This document shows positions 48,570-60,265 of a stretch of DNA of 64,000 nt, in pieces. The stretch lies in NCBI GenBank assembly GCA_015179045.1, contig WHUZ01000016.1, positions 682,001 to 746,000 of the forward strand. Direction: 5' to 3'. The position numbers and the translations under genes were made by a program. The notes under the pieces were generated by a model, which made no database searches, was not told where the DNA came from, and was given only the letters and a program-made list of their open reading frames with translations. The stretch comes from Kalaharituber pfeilii (lineage: Eukaryota; Ascomycota; Pezizomycetes; Pezizales; Pezizaceae). The number at the start of each line of letters is the position of its first letter. Positions within the stretch are counted from its first letter, which is position 1.

Positions 48570-49725
48570 CTGCACATCTTGGAGCAAATGCCCGCAACTA
48601 TTTAATCAAGTCAGATTGCCTTCAAAATTTGTATAGAGTTAATACCTATTGTGAAAAACTGCCTTACAAATTTCTGTCTTGATCCAATTTCACAGACACC
48701 AGCAGAACCATTTTCCCCGTAACCTTTATTCACACAATTGTCATGCCTCCAAGGCATCCAAGAATAACCCCTTCAGCATATGCCACCTCTCAAATAGGTA
48801 TGCCAAGCTCAGAAAGACTAGAAAAAAGGAACTCTGCAAGCTGAACCTGCTTCAGCAAGTCTGAATTGTTTTCTCTGCCAATTTCTTGTAGATAAGCCAC
48901 TGTGAGTACTTGGAAGAGAGTACTGCAGGCTGAAACTGCTGCCTGTAGCTGCGAAATGCTGTAGGTGCATGTGCATGGTTAATGGCAGGTGGATTTGTTG
49001 CAGTAATTGGTACGGAGATATGAACGGGAAGTGGGTGCCAAACCTCTCATTTGCGCAATTCCCGCTAAGATGACTAATGCAATACGGGAGAATATTTATG
49101 AGGAAGTTGCCAAAGCTCTCCAATTTACGGACTGCAAAACATAGCTTCATGGTCTGCCAGTGTAACTTCTAGAAAGGCATCAAGTGATCGGGAGGCACAG
49201 ACGGAAGCATAAAGAGCTAGCAACGCAATTCCCCCATGAGCGAAAATCGATTAAGCCGCATCGACCTTAAAGTTACGACCAAAAACCGCTGAAACTGTCT
49301 TCTTGGGCCAGATTTCACTGTTACTTCGCTCCCTACTGCCTCCGCTCAATCCACCTCAATACTTTGCTTTCACTGCAACTGGAACTTTCACATACGACAC
49401 GAGAATGTTATCCTAGGTATCCAGTTGGGAGAAGAAGAGTGTGGGGCTGTATCAAACAAAGATAAGCTTAATTACAAACCACAATCAAAAAACAATTTAT
49501 CAGGTCATAAGGTTAAAAATATTAGCAGGTTTTTTCTTGCAAAATAGCCTTGATCATATATGTATTAGCCCTAATAGAATCGTTCTGGTCCCCTTGGGAA
49601 TCATCTGTAGTTCCTGAGAGGCCCCGGCCGCTCGAGAGATCAGTTGATCCGCTCGAGAATTAGTATAGAAAGAAATAAACCATACAAATGTACATCTCTC
49701 AAGGTCCAAGTACTCGTACAATTAC

Positions 49726-49740
49726 CTGGGGACGAGGCTA
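49726..49740 (+). mobile_element. 15-bp diverged insert CTGGGGACGAGGCTA with direct repeat
   Basis: Direct repeats TACAATTAC flank it (49717-49725 and 49741-49749; the match extends to ten bases). The insert differs at three positions from CTGGTTACGAGACTA. Its intact flanks alongside a changed core suggest a sister subfamily and not simple decay. Confidence 0.7.
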
Positions 49741-50415
49741 TACAATTACCTCATCTTCTGTACTATTAAGCTAATGTTCACGAGATGACTGAACAAAAGT
49801 GCATAACAATTTATTGAGCATTTTTGAGAGTTTCTGATGCATATGCATCGCTGACATTGCCTAAGTGCTGCTGCCCCGTTGCTTGTATCCACCATATCAC
49901 CAAGTCAAAAGGAATGTGTGCATAAAATTATCTTAATTTTCGTTGAAAACGCTTTCATGACTTAGGGTGGAAAAGGCTTCATATTCCCGACAGGGCCTAA
50001 ACGGAATTGTTCACGTGAGAAGAAAACTACAACCAACCAACCAACCAACCCATAACCGTGTTCACTTGAGCTCAAGTTCGTCCCCAGAACTCAATTGGAT
50101 CAAATTATAATGAAGTCCCAAAACCACCCTTAGAGATAGATCGTATACCATGAACATTCACCAACCTCTGTAATGAAGTTCAAGGAATATATATATATAC
50201 CACTTGAAACTGCTGTATAACGGGAATTGTTGATAGATAGTTTGCCGTTGAGGATAATAAATGAGAAACACAAAACCACACATGCAAAAACACAAGATAG
50301 ATAAAAGCCGTTAGGGGGGAAATAAAATGCATATCAACAAAAACTCAAAAATATCAACACCCCCACACAGTCTCAAAACGAAAAAGAGAAAACAAAAGGA
50401 GACGCTAAGAAAAAG

Positions 50416-52838
50416 CTATCGCTTATCCTCCACAAACCCAATCCCCCCAATCGCCTTCCCCATTGAACTACTTATTCCCTCCAACGCCAACCCAGATAAC
50501 TCCCCCTCTACCCCAGCCAGCCCACTATCCACTGCATTTCCATCCACAATCTCCAGGCTCTCCTCCTCCCTATTCTGCTCCTCTTCCTCTACCCCTACCT
50601 CCTCCCCCTCATCCGCTTCGGTATCATTTGCTTGGTCATCAATACCTTTATTGAAGCCTCCTACGCTCAATAGCTCCGCCCCTTGTTCCTCTCCCCAAGA
50701 GATAGACCCACTTGGTCCATACCTCCCATTCATCTCCTCATCGGTCCTGCACCAACTTTCGCTCCACCACCTCGTGCACCCTACCCCTTTCGGAAACAGC
50801 ACCGACCATCCCCCCTTATCCCGACTATCCTCCATCTTATCATACTTCTCATTCAGCCACATATGTCTCCTTCCCAAGAAGTAGTCCCACACACTTCTCG
50901 TCCTCGACGCAACCTTGAAATCCACCACCCGTTCCTTCTCATTATTAAACAAAAACGTGCCATACTGGCAGGAGTATAGATGGTAAAGTAATCGCCTAAG
51001 GAACCGCTCATTGAACTCGAATCGTGTGGGGTATTGGTACATAATCTGGTAGGTTGCGTCTAGAAACTGGTGAAAAACTGGGGATATTTCTTTGATATTG
51101 ACTCCTCCCGTCGACTTTGGGTATTTGGACTTGTTCTCCCCAACAAGGATGGAAGAAGACCCTTGACCCAGCAAATCCACATCAGAGTCAACTCCCTGAT
51201 CAGCTGAAGCGGGGCTCGCCCGCCCATTGGCCTGGCTAGTAAAGAACATTTTCGCTTGGGAGAATGCTTGTTCGAGTCCACCTCCACCACCGCCTCCGCC
51301 TCCGCTACCATTACTTCCTCCACCATCATTTCCTACTTGGGAGAACCATTTGTCGTTACTCAAAAACCCACTTCGATCCCGGAAGCGGTGACCAAAGCTC
51401 ACCCAATCCTTTTCTACCAGAACCATGAAACCCTCTATTGTGCGATAATATGGATCCAAGCAAAGCTGAGCTAATGCCGCAAGCTGGCTTGTTCTGTCCC
51501 ACCCATCACTGCAATGGATTAACACATGACTATGCTCGACAGCAACCTGCCGCACAATTGTATGCGTTCCATCTAGTAATAACCCAATATGCTTCAACCA
51601 GCCAGATTTTGCCAAAAGCTCTCTATTTGGAGGTAGTGGAGTCAAATCTGAATCCTTTATCGCCTCTATCACCTTGGCGAGGGACTCTCTCATCACGTGG
51701 ATGTTGTCAATGCCCAGATACTGCTTTGTACAATTTCGATAGTTGTCCATATTTTCTGAGCCGAGCCCCATAGCTTGCATGGCATATGCATTCACAGTTG
51801 GTCGGGCATCGACAATTAAGTTACGCTGTTGAGCGCCGTAGATGACTTGCGATTTAGCTGGCTTGTCTGTAGACACGCATTCGTCCAATGATGTAGTGGA
51901 CCGCGAAGGCGAGTCATCATCCCTGTATGAACGAGTAAAGGAGCTTGCTTGTGTGCTTGAGAAAATAGCTGCAACAAGCTTTTCGTCCTGGGGTGACCGA
52001 TTCCCCTTCAGCCCTGTAAGAGGCTGACTACTCCGGGTGATGGTACAGTTGTTGATAGGATGTAGGTAGGTGAGTACTGGGATTCGAGCCCTCGAACGAT
52101 ATTTCCCCGCGTAATTCAGGACATTATCCGAAATATTAGCTGGTACAACCAGATGTGCTGGGTATGTTGGACAAAACTGCATTGTGCTTCCCCGTCAGCT
52201 TAACATATCTCCCAACCAATAACCCCAGACACACAGGCAGCACCGGTACCAACAGTATAGGTATTATTTATCTTTGAGATCCTCCAATCTTTTGTCCTCG
52301 TCCCGATTCCCATTCGTTCATACTCTCGTATTGCATCATAAATTTTCCACCCATTTACCGCCCTTTCCGGCGGAGGGGGAGTGAAATAGAAGGCATATAG
52401 CTTCTCCAGGCTACCGCCAACAGTCAAGGCTCTGATGCTCTCAAAGACATCTCGACATTCCCGGTCGTTGTTGAAATGAAACGTGATGAAGTTGAAATCT
52501 CTACAGCGAATCCGCAGCGCTGCGAGCCCAGCCGCAGACATGGGGTGCCTTGTAACTGTCTGGATTATAGGATAGGTTATCCACATTTCCATTTGTGCTG
52601 AGTTCTTTGGGGGCTCCGCCCCTGGCGCAGGAGATGCATAGCGAAAGATCAAGTGGTGAGGAGTGAGATGGAGAGTCCCAGGGGAAGCGACTCCCCGAGT
52701 CACGACCGAGATGTCTTCGACCTTTGCAAGTGCGGCCATTGTCAGTAAGAGCAAAGAGTAGCCCACACGAGGCCGAAAAAAGAGATGAGAACAGACGGAA
52801 GCGCAGCTCGCTACCTTTGCAACCCGAATGTGCTCCAT
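50416..52838 (-). CDS. Myotubularin-type phosphoinositide 3-phosphatase (Ymr1-like)
   Basis: Proposed exons: 52838-52815, 52721-52254, 52176-50416. The protein is 750 aa. Exon 1 codes MEHIRVAK, joined to VEDISVVTRG; the 93-nt first intron is in frame and free of stops. An N-terminal PH-GRAM domain (GTLHLTPHHLIF, about residues 20-150) precedes the phosphatase domain (FCPTYPAHLVVP...NYAGKYRSRARIPVLTYLH, SSQPLTGLKGNRSPQDEKL). The catalytic CX5R motif is HCSDGWDRTSQLAAL at about 387, followed by YYRTIEGFMVLVEKDW and FGHRF. A Gly-rich insertion and an acidic C-terminus follow. Ymr1 removes the 3-phosphate of PI3P, and of PI(3,5)P2 in the wider family, controlling endosome, vacuole and autophagy traffic. 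The second intron's donor (GTTGGT) is non-consensus but needed by phase and conservation. Confidence 0.93.
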
Positions 52839-55539
52839 CTCCTCCAGTGCAGTATCTAGCTAGGATAGTGTAGCTGTGATGACGCTGGGATGGAGCCGCT
52901 GGCGTGTTTCTCTGCCCGCCTGACGCTTCTGCCTAGCCACCGGAATCCGCCGCTCGCAGTATGACCGTGCCTGTGGCCTGTTGAAGGGGAACCAGTTTAC
53001 TGCTTCAAGGTGCAAGTTATATGGGCTAAGATGGTGCATGAGCTCGCTGCTCCACGGGTATTCATCGGCGTGGGGATTAGCTGAATGCATACAGCGCGGC
53101 AGGGTGCCATCACAGTGCAGCCAATAGATACGGTGTCCCAACGGATTTTGCTAGGGAGGTGCAGCTAGCGGGAGGCTCACCTGCTGCCCCTAGCGGGGGC
53201 GGGCGCGGGCCAGAGTGGCCGCGGCTGCAGCTCAACAGAAACACTGTACCGGCGCAGAGCGCTGGAATAACACCTGCAACGCCGCCTGCTTGATCCTGCT
53301 TCCTGTGGCGCCGCTCCCTCTGGCACTCTTCCGTCTCCCGTCCACAATCCACGGGGGCGCTGGATGCCGCGCGGGCAGAATGTGCACTCGTGAGCAGCGT
53401 GCCGCATCTCTTGCCGCAGCACGGAACCTGGGCCCGCGCACGTGGCGGGTCAGATAAGATGCGATAAGATTAGAGATTAGATTGCCCGACGCCCGGGCGG
53501 ATGTAACCGCGGTCTATGCTTGGCACTTTGGAAGTGCGCAGTCAAGCAGATTTTAGAAAACAGCTGCAGCATTCTTACGAAGGTGGCTAAACCGCGACAG
53601 TCACCGGTCGTTAGGCCAAAGAGGCGGGGCGGGGACGGTGTATGCAATTCCGCCTGCTAAGAGAGCAGGGCCTGCATGCGTATATGCGCAAATGAGCCGT
53701 TTGCATGGACAGCCGAGCATGCTGCGGAACGACGGCTACGTAGGTGGGCTACAGTGAGAGCGCACAGAGAGAGAGGGAGGAGTTACCATAAGGCGATTGG
53801 GTAATTTGGACAGAAAAGAAGCGTCTTGGTATCTATACTGCAGTGAACAAAGTGCTGTCACAGGGAACGTAAACATGAACAATATGGATTAATATATATT
53901 TTTAATAAATAATAAATATCAAATATATATCAGTGAGAGATCTATAATGTTAGCTATAGGTTCCTCAAGTCACAGTGGAGCTAGTGTAGACTTAGCTACT
54001 TGATATTTGGATTACACTTAATCAGGAATAAGCTCACTTCTCAAGGCAATGAATTTCATTCACAACGAGATTAAACACGAAAGGTCCAGGTACGCCTCTC
54101 GCTCTGCTTTACACTCTATAAGTATTGCTTCAGTTTTTCGCTACTATGAGCACAGCTGCGACTTTTTAATGCATACTGTAATGGGTATACCTACGAAACT
54201 GAACAAATTTCAAGAATACGTATGTATAAAAGTCACCCAACAAGTGATAAAAAGCAAGTGGTAATTACATGTACTCTAGACTAAACTATTCTGAGTAATT
54301 TCTTGCTTACTAAAGTTAACCACATAACTCAGTTTAAGCCTCCCACCAAAATTCACTCCTCTTAACTTTAGATAGTTTTTTTACAAAAATTCATCATAGA
54401 TTAATTCTTTAATCAATTCTCTTCATATCTGAGCAGTTTGACGTTTTTGCAATCTTTTCCTTGTTGTTCACCGGTTGGCGTTAAAATTTAGAATCAAAAT
54501 GTGTCGATTAAAGAAGTCTGCAGCCATATGGTTGGGGACATCTACGGAGGTGGGCGGACATTTGGTTTGATGACTAAGCGTTAGATAAGTAGTAGTTACA
54601 CGCCCCCTCTTTCATGCTGCCACGCCATTTTCTTCCACTGCCATCCCCCGCCCTACAGTACCAATCCACCGATGGTTGTTTGCTGCTCCTCTACTTGCGT
54701 ACTTGATACCTGTTGCATCAGTCGCACATATCGGTTGCTTCAACCTGTTCAGCCACCCTATCACTTGAATTAAAGAATTGATGATGATGGATATAGTGAA
54801 GGATTAACTTATGGTACTAAGGAGTTTCGTTCACATATGTATGAAAGTCATAGACAAGTACCAGATAAAATGAAGTGATGGAAAGGGGTATATAGGGGAT
54901 GTACTTTATATATACTATTCTATTTCAGGTTAGCCATTTTATTTTGGGTTAGATCAATATATACTATACCATAATTAGTAGTTATTAAAGGTGGACAATC
55001 TAACTGATTCCTATATAAAACTTTTCATCTTTGATTTTCATATCGCTAATACAAAAAATTAGATAAATAGATATTGCTCTATAGAATTATTTTTCATTCA
55101 CTAAGTTACCAATGTATAGCACAAAACTAATTTTATCTATTTATTTTAGTTGTGATTTGAGTGTTGAAGTTGATGCGAAATTTACTCCGCGTACAGATAC
55201 CAGCAGCAAAAAAAACCCTCCACATGCAGAAGCATGCAGAATACTAAACCGCAACGGGCATAAGTTCCTACGACATGTGCCCCTCCTGTAGCCTTGGTGG
55301 GGACCAGTGAGCCAGATCATCAGCCTCACACGTTGCATACTCCGATCCCTTGAGCTTATAACTGCAATAGTGATTTTCTAAACGGCCTTGCTGGTTCCTG
55401 GAGACCGGCGGATTGGTTTTACTATATTATTCCTAGTCTCTCTCGAAAGAAGCATCAAACCCCCAGCTCAAACCATTCTCGACAGCGAGCTTCAGCTCCG
55501 CATTCATATATAAACCCAATTTGAATCTCCAAGTTCACA
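52839..55539. other. Intergenic region with GC-rich island
   Basis: About 53100-53460 is GC-rich and lies upstream of the Ymr1-like gene. The remainder to 55539 is AT-rich with no recognised gene. A TATATAAA box lies near 55506, about 30 bases upstream of the following gene's start codon. Confidence 0.5.
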
Positions 55540-56762
55540 ATGTCCACCCCTAACGGCACTGTCCACGACCATAATGGCACTGTCTACGAGGTTTGCTTCC
55601 TCCAACTCCAGCCATCTCCTCCACACTCTTTGCAAACCACCCTCAATAACAAGTCAAACTTACCGCACCTACTCCTCAGGGCGCCTCCCCCAAAGACCGC
55701 CTCTTCAGAGCCTCTAGCGGAAACGAGACGGGACTTTTTGAGGAAATTCTTGAAGAATTTTCGGACGCAGAAAAAAGGATCGAGTTCCTTAACGAGTCCC
55801 GAGACTTTTCAGGAAACACGGCGCTTCATTTGGCAGCGCTGAATGGTAGTTGTACGTCCATCCCGTTCACCTCCCCAGAGAAACTCTATTGAATCGAAGC
55901 AAGCTAATGATACTTCATGTATGCTCACCAGGCCACCTCCTTGACAAACTTCTCAAAGCCGCAGATATCGAAGTCAATCCACTCAACTCCTCGGGGAACA
56001 CGCCGCTACACGTGGCTGTCGAGTATTACGCCGCCCACTGCGATAGCTACGAGGGCCATATTCGCGGATTAGGTATCGTAGAGATGCTGCTCGAGCAAAA
56101 GGCTGATCCACGGTAAACCCTTATTCCCACTACTCTCTCCTCACACCCCCCCGAGCAACCAAAAAGTCGTCCCTACGCAAACGTCTAGAGAGGACGTGCA
56201 ACTGACAATCCCACCTCATCGACCCAGAATACAAAATAACAACAACAACAAACGTCCCATCGACCTCATCGACCTCTCCGACCCCGGCAAAACGGAACTG
56301 AGAGAGCTCCTAGAAGATGGTATTGAAGCAATAGAAGCAGACGAAGCAGAAAAAGCAAAAGACGCAGAAGCAAAAAAAGCAAAAGAAGCAGAAAAAGCAA
56401 AAGAAGTAGAAAAGGCAGAAGAAGCAGATAAAGCAAAAGAAGCAGAAAAAGCAGAAAAAGCAGAAAAAGCAAAAGAAGCAGAAAAGGCAGAAGAAGCAGA
56501 AAAAGCAAAAGAAGCAGAAAAAGCAGAAGAAGCAGATAAAGCAAAAGAAGCAGAAAAAGCAGAAGAAGCAGATAAAGCAAACGAAGCAAAAAAAGCAGAA
56601 AAAGCAAAAAAAGCAAAGGACCTCGACGTGGTGGAGGAATCTGATGGCGAGGATGCGGGGCCGGGCTCCGCATCCCCGTCCGATGACGGGGGTGCGGAGC
56701 CGGGGCCGGTGGTGATGCCGGATAATGATGAACCGGGATGCGGGGCTGAGGTTGGCATCTGA
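55540..56762 (+). CDS. Small ankyrin-repeat protein with Lys/Ala/Glu-rich tail
   Basis: Four exons: 55540-55590, 55680-55851, 55932-56112, 56228-56762. The protein is 312 aa with consistent phases. The N-terminal half carries two to three ankyrin units (GNTALHLAALNGSCHLLDKLLKA and GNTPLHVAVEYYA...VEMLLEQKADPR). The ankyrin region closes with KRPIDLIDLSDPGKTELRELLED, a cap resembling Yar1-type small fungal ankyrin proteins. Yar1 is a chaperone of ribosomal protein Rps3, but whether this protein is an orthologue is uncertain. Residues of about 170-270 are a charged helix built from EAEKAKEAEKAEEADKAK-type repeats, then an acidic Gly/Pro-rich tail. The repeated codons make this part prone to length change. 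Confidence 0.82.
56330..56625 (+). repeat. GCAGAAAAAGCAAAAGAA-type coding minisatellite
   Basis: Repeated codons GCA-GAA-AAA-GCA and variants encode the Ala/Lys/Glu helix of the ankyrin protein. Units of 9 and 15 bases are mixed. Antisense frames covering it read as Phe/Cys/Leu runs and are not genes. Confidence 0.85.
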
Positions 56763-58006
56763 GTAGAGAGTTATGTAGGTGTGGGCAAGTAGGCAAGAGG
56801 GGCGGAGGGAGGAGGGGAGAAAAGGGGGCATGCAAAGGAGCGGCGGATAGATGAAAAGAGTAGATTGGCGAAGTGAGAGAAGGCTTTGAGTTTCTTGCTT
56901 TTGCTTTGTTTTTTGTAGTTTTTTCGTAAATCTTTCCTTTTTCCTTTTCGTATTTGCTTTGTCAATTTGGCTTTGCGAGATTATATACCGTCAACATCAT
57001 CATATATTGATACATAAACCCATACATGACACTATAAATAAGAATTTGACAGTATTATCAGCAAATAAAAAAAGAAATTACATAACTAGAGCAAGTGCAG
57101 AGGAGAGAGCTACCTCTCCCAGTTGAACGTTCTGGGTACGTACGATATCATATATAAATAATGTTACATACCCGCTAAGAACTGTCCCCCAAGCCATATA
57201 CCCTCATCGCCCTAATATTCTCACCAGAGCCAGGAACTGCCTTCTCGGGGGTACCCCCGCTACTTTGCACGTTAAAGTAGCGGTTTTCGTTTCACTCTTT
57301 CCCCGCCACAAGTCACTCTACGCTCACGGGTCACTTCGCCCCCCCCTGGAGAAGTCAAGAAGTTTCCGTTTACGTAGATATACTTCACTTGTGGAACGCA
57401 GCGGCGAGCCATTGGAGCCCTATGGCAGTGGAAATAGGGAACAGCTAGCGTATGTGGCATCTACGACGACCACACGTAGAACTGACTGAGAGACTTGGTG
57501 CGTTGCTCCGGGGGAGTACTACCATCCAGTTTTGTGTTGGTATGGGAAACTTCGGATGGGGGTAGTGGGTAGTTTGGTAGGTGCTGAACTAACAGTGAGA
57601 CAAGTTTGGAGGGTTGTCTAGTAGAAGGTCACAGGGAAGGCACGTGCCGACAAAACTTTATCTCCTCTGTCCCACCCGCTCACCCACGATACATAAGAAA
57701 TTCTCACATCACACGAACTTTTCCCATAAACATAACCCCAAAACCCTTCCCTTTTTCCGCAAGCCGTATAGCTAAGCCCTAAGCCAAGCAAGCAAGAACT
57801 AAATAGAAATGAAAAAATTGCGGTAGTATCCACAAATATATCGTACTGTATTTGACGAGAAAGTATCAAGACAAAAAACCAGAAACGAAAAAAAAAGATA
57901 GTGAAACCGTAAAATAGGAAATGAACACCCAAACTAATTGATGATATGGAAGAGAAGGAGGAAGGTAAATGACAAGTAGTTTTTGTAATGGTGCAGAGTT
58001 TTTCTA
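56763..58006. other. Intergenic region
   Basis: No gene is recognised. The start is probably the ankyrin gene's 3' UTR. The end, close to 58006, lies downstream of the ribosomal protein gene stop codon. Confidence 0.55.
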
Positions 58007-58980
58007 TTAACCCTTCTTCTTGGACACACCGACGGTTCGGCCCTTGCGACCTGTTAGGGGAGTAATGTTAATATATGCAGTTACTTGGAATGAAAGCGGA
58101 GGGAGAGGAGACCCAGAGATGAAGGATACAAGGCGAGTACAAAACCACAATAAAGCAAAGCCTTCGCTATCCATTTCCATCTCTCACCTCCCCATCCGCC
58201 CAAACAAGCAACAGGATCCCACGTACCAGTAGTCTTGGTGTGCTGTCCCCTGACCCGCAAACCATAGTAGTGTCTGAGACCTCTGTGGCACTTGATCTTC
58301 TTCAGCCTCTCCAAATCCTCACGAAGCTTGCTGTCAACACCGTTCGCCAAGATCTGAGAGTCCTTGCCATCAACGATATCGCGCTGCCTGTTTAGGAACC
58401 AGGTTGGGATCTTGTACTGGGTCGGGTTCTGGATGATCGTGACGATACGCTCGAGTTCTTCGGTGGTGAGCTCACCGGCACTGTTACCCCCCAAGCCGAA
58501 GTATCAGTAACCAGACCCATCCCTCTGAAATGGATAGATGGGATGAGGAATCAGAGGGAGAAATGAGTGTTGGTGTGAGCCGTACCGCTTGTTGAGATCA
58601 ACATCAGCCTTCTTGCAGACCAAATTAGAGTATCGACGCCCGACACCCTTAATCTTGGTCAAGGCGTACATGACCTTTTGCTTTCCATCGACGTTTGTGT
58701 TCAACAAACGCAAGATGAACTGGAAATTCGACTTTTCGCCCGCAACTAGAGACTATAACCACCGCCAAAGCACACGCTCGTCAGCACCCAGTATTTCCCG
58801 AACAGAGTAAAACTTCTTAGTCCTCTCCTGCCATGCTCCTTCTCCTTCCCCAATTCTTCCATTACCACTGCCATCGTCACCCCCAACCTTCCCACCTCCA
58901 TCCCACCCCCAGTTCCCATTCTCAATGCACCTCTCCCGACACAGACGAATTTGAATATCTGACAATAATTCACATACCAT
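58007..58980 (-). CDS. rps18: Cytosolic 40S ribosomal protein uS13 (RPS18)
   Basis: Four exons: 58980-58978, 58752-58586, 58480-58227, 58050-58007. The protein is 155 aa, the family's usual length. Exon 1 is just the ATG, followed by a 225-nt intron and then [25 protein letters not shown]. The sequence continues as [31 protein letters not shown] joined to [19 protein letters not shown] and [20 protein letters not shown]. It ends [13 protein letters not shown]. Near-perfect match to eukaryotic RPS18 makes identity certain. uS13 sits in the small-subunit head and contacts tRNA and the inter-subunit bridge. A start codon separated from the body by an intron is common in fungal ribosomal protein genes, where the intron is often regulatory. 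Confidence 0.97.
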
Positions 58981-60265
58981 GCTGGGCAACCTTTCCTTCT
59001 CCTTCTTAAAAGCCTAATCTGCGTTTTGCTGTCTCGGCTTGCGTTGGCGTTAGGTGGGTGTATATCAACGTTGTCACAAGTGCCTTAGATCAAAACTTCT
59101 AAAACCAAATGATTGTGTCGGTTTGCCCTCTCACAATTTGTGCGCGCTGACTAAGTCTTGCATCCACAAATCTCTGTTGCTGAATTAGCATAGACAGGGG
59201 GGAAAGAGGAGAGCAATGTGACGGCTTGGTAGGGCTCGGGAGCCCTTATCAGTTTCGATCAAAGCGATAGGATGGAGCGCCAAGAGGAGCTCCGGGGAGA
59301 GCTTTAAGCAAGGTGCGCGGATTGTTTTAGAACTTCTCGGGGATATCATAGTCTTTTCTTTAGGACGGACTGAGCCGAGCAGGAGCTACAATGTCCGGGC
59401 TGTGTCAGTGCTCTGGAAACGTGCAAAAGGTCTGAGTTGCGTTCATGCTTGATGGCGATATTAGATCGAGCAAATTGAACCCAGGAGATAACACGGGGAG
59501 ATTCACCCCGCGATAAAAAGTTTATCGATAATCATCCTTCATTTCAAAGAGAAGTTAGTACCTGATCATGATACGTACCAGCATGCTATTCATCAGACAG
59601 CCGTAAGCTACTGTCGGCTTTAAAGAAGCTGTCTCAGACCTTCACCGTAATCACTGGGCTGCTCTGTTCTCAGTGCCTATATGCAGCTTCTCGAGCATCC
59701 ATAAACTGTACCTTGCATATGAACGGCGCTGCAACCTAGCAAATCTTCAATCTCCTAGCTCACCTCAGCTGAAGGGTTACAAGCACCTCTTCGTCCTAAT
59801 CACAGCTGCTCCATGTCTACCATCCTCCCTACTGCCCCCGTCTTCCTCAGAGCTCCCTTCCCAGCACTCCGGGCCCCGTCGCCAACTGCCTGGTACGGTT
59901 CAGCCTTCCTTTCCAAATGGGAGCATCGAGGGGCACTTGGACCCTACGGCCTCGTCTCCACCGAGACAGAATGCTCAAGCTCAGCAAGCGTTAAACCCCC
60001 ATTGACCCCCTCCCCTGTGAGCCCGAGCGGTGGACCAGGGCCCTGGATTAAACGCAACGGCTCACCCTTTAACAAACAAAAGGAACCCTCCAGTTATCCT
60101 CCTGACCTGCATTCATCTTAATACCAGGGAAATTATACGGCGCCAACAGTCAACCAGTTTCGAGCTGCAGCAAGCTTGTGTCTACAAGTTCCACCAAACC
60201 TACGAGCCTATCTACTGCATTCATACATCCCAGAGCAGATCAATCGCCAAGCTTCCAAATCACAA
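58981..60265. other. Divergent promoter region
   Basis: The region separates the minus-strand ribosomal protein gene from the plus-strand dioxygenase gene, so it holds both promoters. Short open frames near 59673-60121 have no domain and probably lie in the dioxygenase gene's leader or upstream region. Confidence 0.5.

Larger units (their letters stand above)
43272..50415. other. Gene-poor AT-rich region with nested small transposons
   Basis: No gene is recognised in about 7 kb. It contains an (AAAAAT)n tract (about 43610-43648), several small inserts of the GGTTACGAGACTA family, TA-flanked inverted-repeat elements between 46825 and 48107, and a possible short inverted-repeat element at 48467-48569. 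Open frames of up to 122 codons (for example 45557-45925) show no domain. Confidence 0.6.

Noticed and set aside
50327..50884. Plus-strand open frame of 185 codons
   Set aside because: It is antisense to the 3' part of the Ymr1-like gene, whose coding sense is secure. Pro/Ser-rich composition is an artefact.
56216..56835. Minus-strand frames of 170-190 codons (Phe/Cys/Leu or Ser/Ala runs)
   Set aside because: They are antisense to the Ala/Lys/Glu codon repeat of the ankyrin gene.
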